From positions 117,927 to 181,926 of the forward strand of contig CAWEVH010000028.1 in assembly GCA_963812415.1 (NCBI GenBank): DNA of 64,000 nt, read 5' to 3'. Each line of letters begins with the position of its first letter. Positions within the stretch are counted from its first letter, which is position 1. The translations under genes were made by a program, and so were the position numbers. This DNA is from JACVRW01 sp963812415 (lineage in GTDB: Bacteria; Actinomycetota; Thermoleophilia; Solirubrobacterales; Thermoleophilaceae). Below the pieces are notes generated by a model. The model searched no databases. It saw only the letters and a program-made list of their open reading frames with translations, and was not told the origin of the DNA. Positions 58,762 to 64,000 of this stretch are shown here, one piece after another.

Positions 58762-59430
58762 CTAGCTGTAGTTCCCAGCCAGGTTGTTCAGCTCGTTGAG
58801 GCGAGCTGCGGGCGGTTTGTGGCTGAGGGCGCCGTGTCGTCGGGTGTAGTTGTAGTGGGTGAGCCAGCCGGGTAGCGCGCGCTCGCGTTCGACCGAGCTG
58901 GCGTAGATCGCTCCGTAGGCCCAGCGGTTGGTGAGCGTTTTGATGAAGCGCTCTGCTTTTCCGTTCGTGCTGGGCCGGTAGGGGCGGGTGAAGCTGTGGC
59001 GCAGGCCGAGCCGGCGGCAGGCGTCGGCGTGCGCGCCCGAGCGGTAGCAGGCGCCGTTGTCGCTCAGCACCCGGCGCGGTTCGACGCCGATGCTCCGAAA
59101 CCAGGCGACCGCGCGCTCGAGGAAGGCGGCGGCGCTCGGGCCGCGTTCGTCTGCCAGCACCTCGGCGTAGGCGAGCCGGGTCGCGTCGTCGACGCAGACG
59201 TGCACGAACTCCCAGCCGAGCTCGCCGGCGCGGCGGCGACTGAGACGCCTGTTCTGGCTGCTGCGCCGCCCGGTGACGCGGTGGCCCGCGCCGCGGATGC
59301 GGCCGAGCTTCTTGACGTCGAGATGCAACAGCCCACCTGGCCGCCGGTGCTCATAGCGGTTCGGCGGCTCGGGCGGCTCGAGCCGACTGAGCTTGCCGAG
59401 CCCGACCCGGCGCAGCACCGCCAGCAGGTC
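58762..59430 (-). pseudogene. IS481 family transposase, N-terminally truncated
   Basis: About 220 residues of an IS481 integrase-type transposase. DDE positions are visible in 'GGLLHLDVKKLGRI', 'RRVLSDNGACYRSGAHADACR' and 'STNGKAERFIKTLTNRWAYG', with the ending 'THYNYTRRHGALSHKPPAARL'. The N-terminal helix-turn-helix half is gone: at about 59,430 the sequence switches to a polysaccharide deacetylase fragment on the other strand. The element is therefore a dead fragment. The stop at 58,762 is intact. Confidence 0.85.
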
Positions 59431-60039
59431 AAGCTTCCGCCGCGGCCGCTGCTGCTGACCTTCGACGGCGCGCGCCTTGACTCCTGGACCGGGAGCGACG
59501 GGATCTTGCGCGAACTGGGCTTCAACGCGGTGCTCTTCGCCGATGTCGGCCGGGTGCAAGCGGAGCACCCTGAGTACCTGACGTGGAGCGAGCTTGACAG
59601 CCTGCAGCGCAGCGGCCGCTGGGAGGTCCAGCTGCAGTCCGGCACCGGTCATCATCGGATCCGGTACGGCCCTGCGCCCGGCGACGTGGGCCCGTTCTAT
59701 GCCTACCGGGGTTCAGAGGAGATACTCGGCGGCTGGCGCGAGCGGGTGTTCTCGGACATCAGTTGGGGTGAGCAACAGCTGGGCTTCCGTGTTCGGGGCT
59801 ATCGACCGCTCGCGTTCGCGCCCCCGTACGGCAACTACGGCCAGGCCGGCACCAACGATCGTCGCATCCCGCGCGAGCTCCTTGCCCGGCTGCTGCAAAG
59901 CTTCGAGGCCGTCTTCACCCAGGACCGCAGCGGCTCAGCGACCGCGGGGGCCGCCAACCCGCTCGGTCGAATCGAGATCACTCGAGAAACGACCGACGCA
60001 CAGCTTCACGCACTGCTCGCGTCCGCCCGGCAGCAATGA
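59431..60039 (+). pseudogene. Polysaccharide deacetylase, N-terminally truncated
   Basis: The last ~200 residues of a NodB-type deacetylase: 'PPRPLLLTFDGARLDSWTGSD', 'NAVLFADVGRVQAEHPEYLTW', 'RSGRWEVQLQSGTGHHRIRYG', 'GPFYAYRGSEEILGGWRERV', 'GYRPLAFAPPYGNYGQAGTND'. The usual TFDD metal motif reads TFDG. The gene's 5' part is missing because an IS481 fragment abuts at ~59,430. The two partial genes form a recombination or insertion junction. The open frame runs on into the IS, so a chimeric protein could be made, but there is no ribosome-binding site. Confidence 0.8.
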
Positions 60040-60040
60040 G

Positions 60041-60138
60041 GAGAGCTCCGTTCCCATGAAAGCGGGCGTGTCGGCCGAGTCCCACCCGCTCCTGCCATGG
60101 ACGACGAACAGCAGCCCAACCTCGGAGTGCTGCTCCTG
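60041..60138 (-). repeat. Dispersed ~95-bp intergenic repeat, copy F
   Basis: Minus-strand copy. GAGCAGCACTC begins at 60135, the second box (CTGTTCGTCGTCC) 23 bases later at 60112, and the third box (CGACACGCCCGC) exactly 39 bases after that at 60073. The tail box is poorly kept. It lies between the deacetylase remnant and the SnoaL-like gene. Confidence 0.55.
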
Positions 60139-60174
60139 GGCGAATGCGGCAGCAGGCGGCCGATCGCGCGTCCG

Positions 60175-60603
60175 CTAGCTCTGTAGCACTGATTCCGCCG
60201 GGCGCATCGAGGTAATCGAGTCGCCGTGGCGGTGCGTCACCTTCCACGTGCCGTCCTCGTGGCGAACGACGGTCGTGGCCCGGATGGCGATCGAAGTCAG
60301 CTCGTCAGACCCTTCCACGCGCGTCCGGATGCGTTCGATCTCCACCGTGTAGGCGAGCTCCGGGGTGATGACCGTCGAGATGCTCTCGAACTCGTAGTCT
60401 CGGCCGTCGCGATAGCGGCTCGCCGCGAGGTCGAGCCTGGCTGATACTTCCTGCCAGACGCGGACCGGCGGTCCGAACGGATTCGCCAAGGTGACGTCAT
60501 CGCGGCGCGACCACAGCGACTTGTACACCTCGGGATTGCCCTTGCAGATCTCCAGCCCAGCGCGGCGGTACTCCGCCGTCGGCAGGTCGTGGTCGTCGGG
60601 CAT
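60175..60603 (-). CDS. SnoaL-like/NTF2-fold protein
   Basis: 142 residues from ATG 60603. It has the nuclear-transport-factor-2 layout: an N-terminal helix ('AEYRRAGLEICKGNPEVYKSLWSRRDDVTLANPFGP'), a WxEV segment ('VRVWQEVSARLDLAASRY') and three strands ('ISTVITPELAYTVEIERI', 'ELTSIAIRATTVVRHEDGTWKVTHRHGDS'). Such proteins include isomerases, cyclases and many of unknown role. It stands alone on the minus strand. Confidence 0.78.
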   Translation of the reverse strand: MPDDHDLPTAEYRRAGLEICKGNPEVYKSLWSRRDDVTLANPFGPPVRVWQEVSARLDLAASRYRDGRDYEFESISTVITPELAYTVEIERIRTRVEGSDELTSIAIRATTVVRHEDGTWKVTHRHGDSITSMRPAESVLQS

Positions 60604-60976
60604 GCCGCCTCCTGTCCCTGAACGTGCGCTGAACCTATCGCCGAGACGGCGCGAGGACAACATCGATCTGGTGTCGTTGCGCGTGCCGCGCGAGCGACCA
60701 GATTCGCGCTCTTCGATGCATAGCGAGTCTCTCCGCGAGCCGGCTTGGGACGGCCCCTGGGGACGACCAGGAAGTGCCGGTGGGACGCCCCAGCTCTCAC
60801 ATAGCTCTGCTCGCGTCGAAGGGCAGCACTCGGAAATGGCGCTGCTGCTGGTCGTCCTGAGCGGGCCTGTGCGGCTCGGTCGGGTCGCGGACACGCTTGC
60901 ATCCACGCGCCAAGCAGAAGCGCTGGTGGTGTTCCCGAGTGTCGTTTGGGTCCGCGAGTAGCCTGATCGGGAGCGA
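60604..60976. other. Divergent intergenic region with two facing repeat copies
   Basis: 373 bases between divergent genes. Copy B (60817-60925) is on the plus strand. On the minus strand, TTCCTGGTCGTCC begins at 60773 and GGAGAGACTCGCTA lies exactly 39 bases on (60734), a degenerate second copy. Each copy is oriented toward the gene start it precedes, which suggests a role in the 5' region of genes. Confidence 0.45.
60817..60925 (+). repeat. Dispersed ~95-bp intergenic repeat, copy B
   Basis: GGGCAGCACTC at 60821, CTGCTGGTCGTCC 24 bases later at 60845, CGGACACGCTTGCAT 43 bases after that, and AGCAGAAGCG 25 bases further. The first spacing equals that of copy A. It ends about 50 bases before the methyltransferase ATG and runs in the same direction. 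Confidence 0.55.
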
Positions 60977-61807
60977 ATGAGCGGCGGAGAAGCCGAGGCG
61001 TTCAAGGCCTACGAGGCCGAGAGCTGGAGTGCGCGGGCCGGGACCTATGGGGGGTTGACCGGGGCGATCACCAGTCGTCTCGCGGAGTCGCTGCTCGACG
61101 CCGCCGGCGTGCGGTCGGGTCGGCGGGTGCTCGACGTGGCGACTGGGCCTGGCTACATCGCCGAGCGCGCAGCGGCACGGGGGGCGAGGGCCGTGGGCAT
61201 CGACCTCGCCGAGGGGATGCTGGAGCTGGCGCGGCAAAGAGTGGGTGGTATTGAGCTGCTGCGCGCGGACGCCGAGGCGCTTCCCTTCGATGACGCGTCG
61301 TTCGACGCAGTCGTCGGCGGCTTCGTGATCAATCACCTTCCCGATCCGCACCGCGCGCTCGCCGAGGCGGCGCGCGTGCTGGTGTCGGGCGGGGCGGTCG
61401 TTTTCTCCGTCTGGGATCGCCCAGAGCGGATGAGGGTGATCGGGGTTGTGGCGGAGGCCATCGAGAGCGCGGGCGTAGATCGCGGCAACCCCGTCCCGGC
61501 CGGGGGGCCCGACCCGTACCGTTTCGCGGATGTGGGCGAGTTCCGCGCGCTGCTCGATGGGGCCGGGCTGGTCGGGGTGACGGTGAAGACGCTGGAGCTC
61601 GCGCACCGCGTCGCGGGGACGGAGGAGCTCCTGCGCGGCCTGCTCGGATCGAGCGTGAGGACAGCGGCCCAGCTACGGGCGCTGGGCCCGGTGGCACGGC
61701 GCCGCGTGAGCGCGGCGCTCGGTCGCGCGGTCGAGCCCTACCGCACGAGCGATGGGGCCTTGGAGCTACCGGTAGCGGCGAAGCTCGCCTCCGGAGCGAA
61801 GCGGTGA
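60977..61807 (+). CDS. Class I SAM-dependent methyltransferase
   Basis: 276 residues, UbiE/MenG-like. Motif I is 'RVLDVATGPGYIAERAAARGARAVGID', the acidic loop end 'GIDLAEGMLELARQ', then 'DAEALPFDDASFDAVVGGF' and 'NHLPDPHRALAEAARVLVSGG'. The C-terminal region would cover the substrate, which is unknown. The last codons overlap the GTG of the next gene (GTGA), so it is coupled to the phosphotransferase-like fusion. A transferase/kinase pair of this kind fits small-molecule modification or resistance. Confidence 0.9.
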   Translation: MSGGEAEAFKAYEAESWSARAGTYGGLTGAITSRLAESLLDAAGVRSGRRVLDVATGPGYIAERAAARGARAVGIDLAEGMLELARQRVGGIELLRADAEALPFDDASFDAVVGGFVINHLPDPHRALAEAARVLVSGGAVVFSVWDRPERMRVIGVVAEAIESAGVDRGNPVPAGGPDPYRFADVGEFRALLDGAGLVGVTVKTLELAHRVAGTEELLRGLLGSSVRTAAQLRALGPVARRRVSAALGRAVEPYRTSDGALELPVAAKLASGAKR

Positions 61808-63159
61808 CTGCGCAGGCGGCAGCTGAAGCGCTGCGCGATGCCCTCGCGGCCGGCTCTTACGACGAGTTGGGGGACGTCTACACCGAGCAAGCTCTGCTCG
61901 ACGCGAACCTCCCTGGCGGGCGCCATCGCATCCGAACGCCCGTTGCGATCGCGGCGGCGCTTGCCCGCTGGTGGAGCGGGCCGGCCGAGCTCGCCGAGTG
62001 GACCGTCCGCGTCCACCCGGTCGGCTTCGAGCTCTGGGCGGAGCGGATTGGCTCCGCGGGCGGCTCGCGGACACGCCAGTACGCGTGGGTGGACGACGGG
62101 CGGATCACGCGTCACTGGGTCTACACCGCCCCGCCGCGCACGCCGTTGTCCAGTCAGAGCGGCGATGGCGGTGTTCATTTCGATCCACAACTCATCGTCG
62201 GCCTCGGCGAAGTCGTAGAGCACGAGCCGTTGGTGTCCCGCGGCTGGTCCGGCAACGTTCTCGAGCGGCTCGTGCTCGCCGACGGCCGCCGGCTGGTGGC
62301 GAAGCGGATCGTGCCGGGTTCTAACTGGATAGACCGCCACACCGCCGACGAGGGGCGTGAGGCGCTGCTGTTCAGAAGCGGCGTGCTGGACCGAGTGCCG
62401 GCCGCGATCGACCACGCGATCGTCGCTGCGGAGCGCGACGGACAAGCCTGGTGGGTGGTCATGACGGACGTCTCCGACAGCCTGCTGTCCGACGACGGGC
62501 GGCTGAGCCGGGCGGAGAGCCTGAGCATCCTCGCGGCCGCCAACCAGATGTGGGAGGAATTCTGGGGCGAAAAGGTCCCGCACCTTTGTTCGCTCACGGA
62601 CTGCTTCCGCCTCTTCTCACCCGCCATCGCCGAGTCCGAGCGGACCAGGCTCGACCTGTTACCCAAGCAGTACGAGGCGTTCTGGGAGGCCTTCGCCGAG
62701 GCCGTCGACTCCGACGTCGCGGACGGGGTGCTCAACCTACATCGGGACTTGGCGCCGCTCGTCAGCAGACTCGATGCGCTGGGAACAACGCTCGTTCACG
62801 CCGACATCCGCGATGAGCAGATCGGCCTCGACGCCGACCGCCTCATCCTGCTCGACTGGGGGCGTGCCACCCAGGGACACCCGGTTGTGGACTTCGCCTG
62901 GTCGATCTGCCACAACGCCTGGCGTATCGACGCGACCCACGACGAGCTGGTGGAAGACTTCCGACGCGTGCGCGGCGACCACGACGATCCACGGGCGAAC
63001 GAGCTGATCGGACTGGTGGGGCTGCTCATGTACGGCTGGGTCTTCGGCCACTCCGCCGCCTACCACCCCGACCCCACCGAGCACGAGTGGGCCAGCGAGG
63101 AGCTCGCCTGGTGGGTGCCGCAGGCCCGCCGGGGGCTCGAGACGATCGCTGTCGCGTAA
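61804..63159 (+). CDS. NTF2/SnoaL-like domain fused to APH-like phosphotransferase
   Basis: 451 residues from GTG 61804. Residues 1 to ~110 form a SnoaL-like domain ('DELGDVYTEQALLDANLPGGRHRI', 'RQYAWVDDGRITRHWVYTA'). Residues ~135 to 440 are a kinase-like aminoglycoside phosphotransferase fold: 'NVLERLVLADGRRLVAKRIVPG' (ATP Lys), 'TTLVHADIRDEQIGLDADRLILLDWGRATQGHPVVDFAW', with the HxD and second Asp in place. The Asn of Brenner's motif is Gln here. The acceptor is unknown. It is co-translated with the methyltransferase. Confidence 0.8.
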   Translation: MTAQAAAEALRDALAAGSYDELGDVYTEQALLDANLPGGRHRIRTPVAIAAALARWWSGPAELAEWTVRVHPVGFELWAERIGSAGGSRTRQYAWVDDGRITRHWVYTAPPRTPLSSQSGDGGVHFDPQLIVGLGEVVEHEPLVSRGWSGNVLERLVLADGRRLVAKRIVPGSNWIDRHTADEGREALLFRSGVLDRVPAAIDHAIVAAERDGQAWWVVMTDVSDSLLSDDGRLSRAESLSILAAANQMWEEFWGEKVPHLCSLTDCFRLFSPAIAESERTRLDLLPKQYEAFWEAFAEAVDSDVADGVLNLHRDLAPLVSRLDALGTTLVHADIRDEQIGLDADRLILLDWGRATQGHPVVDFAWSICHNAWRIDATHDELVEDFRRVRGDHDDPRANELIGLVGLLMYGWVFGHSAAYHPDPTEHEWASEELAWWVPQARRGLETIAVA

Positions 63160-63475
63160 CGGCGGGCGCCGCCTATCGCCGGCTCGCGCCCACGATCATC
63201 GCCCCACCAGCCGCACGGTGGCGCAGGAGCGTCCGTGGGTGGCGAACCAGGCGGGTGAGCGCCTATCGCCGACCGCGCGTCTCGGACCCCGACAGCCGCC
63301 GCTACCGCAACGGTGGGGAGGGAGCACTCCGATCCAGACCACTGCCTCCGGCGGATAGCGGTAGTCACTGCTGGCGTCCGGTCGCGTCCCACCACTGCTG
63401 TAAATGGCCGGGCCCGTCAAGGGCACGGCGTAGGTTCCCCAAAGTCCTGCAAGACCAAGAAGGGAGACCTACGCC
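63160..63475. other. Intergenic region before the IS256-type element
   Basis: 316 bases with no supported gene. The right end (63426-63475) holds the leader of the transposase gene with a perfect 10-bp inverted repeat. I could not locate the terminal inverted repeat of the element with confidence. Confidence 0.4.
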
Positions 63476-63476
63476 G
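63426..63476 (+). promoter_or_regulatory. Stem-loop at the transposase start
   Basis: CGGCGTAGGT (63426-63435) and ACCTACGCCG (63467-63476) are perfect 10-bp inverted arms around 31 bases. The second arm ends on the G of the GTG start, so the folded RNA would hide both 'AAGGGAG' and the start codon. A translational control of transposition is possible. Confidence 0.5.
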
Positions 63477-64000
63477 TGAAGAGAACGCTACCGCCGTCGG
63501 CGGAGATAGAGGGCCAGATCGACCAGCTGCTCGCTGTCGGGGTTGGCGAGAACCCGCGCCAGTCGCTGTCCGAGCTGGCGAAGCTCGGCGCGCGGCTGAT
63601 CATCCAGCGGGCTGTTGAGGACGAGTTCGACGCTTGGCTCGGGAGGGCCCGTTATCAGCGTCGGCCCGACTATCAGCGCGGGCTGCGCAACTTCGACTCG
63701 GGACTCAGGAACGGCTATCGCCCGCGGCGGGTGCAGATCGCGGAGGGCGAGCTTTCGGTCGAGATCCCGCAGGTGCGCGAGGCGGCGGAGCCGTTTGTGT
63801 CGGCGCTGTTCCTGCACTCGACGAAGCTGCTTAGCACCCGGCCGCTGGAGGCGATGGTCGTCGGCGCCTTCGTCCGCGGGCTCTCGATGCGAGACGACCA
63901 GGACCTACCAAGTCGACGACGAGGACATGTTGGGGCGATCCTCGCCGTTGTCCTCGAACCCGCCACACGCGCTCAGCAGCGCAGGCGCACCTCGTTGTCG
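63476..64000 (+). pseudogene. IS256 (mutator) family transposase, 5' part, disrupted
   Basis: From GTG 63476 the first ~140 residues match the IS256 N-terminal region: 'LSELAKLGARLIIQRAVEDEFDAWLGRARYQRR', 'GLRNGYRPRRVQIAEGELSVEIPQVREAAEPFVSAL', 'RPLEAMVVGAFVRGLSMRD'. After 'GLSMRD' (about 63,893) the expected continuation (…VE.L…) is lost and the remaining open frame to the window end has no family similarity. So it is truncated or frameshifted. The catalytic DDE residues lie in the missing part. Confidence 0.75.

Noticed and set aside
43911..60925. Integron gene-cassette array with the repeats as attC sites
   Set aside because: The repeats lack the GTTRRRY/RYYYAAC ends and the R/L box symmetry of attC, occur in both orientations, and no integron integrase is in the window.
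43911..60925. CRISPR array
   Set aside because: The repeats are kilobases apart, degenerate and not interleaved with spacers; no cas gene is present.

Overview
The window is a high-GC chromosomal segment from what looks like an actinobacterium, probably of the Thermoleophilia/Solirubrobacterales kind. This placement is an inference from the very GC-rich third codon positions, frequent GTG starts, constant ATGA/GTGA overlaps between genes, and the mix of families (DUF4242, DUF1707, PGPGW, a long bioB, acyl-CoA catabolism). No rRNA or other phylogenetic marker is present to confirm it.

Bases 1 to 43,540 are dense and core-like. In order they hold: an acetamidase tail and an acyl-CoA dehydrogenase; an SDR enzyme and small membrane or secreted proteins; a tyrosine catabolic operon (hpd-hmgA) facing an Lrp-type regulator; a carotenoid oxygenase facing a PadR regulator and a metallo-hydrolase; cell-wall and lipid genes (lytic transglycosylase fused to a VanY-like domain, PlsC-type acyltransferase); a Ser/Thr kinase with an FHA-HTH partner; a stand-alone biotinyl protein, enoyl-CoA hydratase and RlmA-like methyltransferase; bioB-bioF-bioD, with bioA 8 kb away; an AMP-forming acyl-CoA synthetase with a cyclase-family hydrolase; a spermidine-synthase-like membrane enzyme; rubredoxin, Nudix and RTX-like proteins; a lipid/alcohol cluster (Fe-ADH, SCP2, thioesterase); and a probable trans-4-hydroxy-L-proline degradation cluster (aldehyde dehydrogenase, FAD oxidase, epimerase, DapA-type lyase). 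A PQQ-type sugar dehydrogenase and a tRNA-Pro(CGG) close this part.

Bases 43,680 to 64,000, immediately after the tRNA, are accessory in character. Coding is sparse, gene orientation is mixed, and there are fragments of IS30, IS481 and IS256-type elements plus a truncated polysaccharide deacetylase. The intact cargo includes RidA, a RibD-type reductase (frameshifted), a sulfotransferase, an SBP56/methanethiol-oxidase family protein, a DsbA-like protein, NAD-dependent formate dehydrogenase with three small proteins before it, Hsp20, a SnoaL-like protein, a methyltransferase, and an NTF2-APH fusion.

The most unusual signal is a family of roughly 95-bp intergenic repeats found only in the accessory half. 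Conserved boxes recur at fixed distances (about 24, 39 and 26 bases apart) in at least six places on both strands. It matches no element class I recognise.

Six conserved genes carry single-base frameshifts, often in short G/C runs. This suggests sequencing or assembly errors as much as real gene decay.
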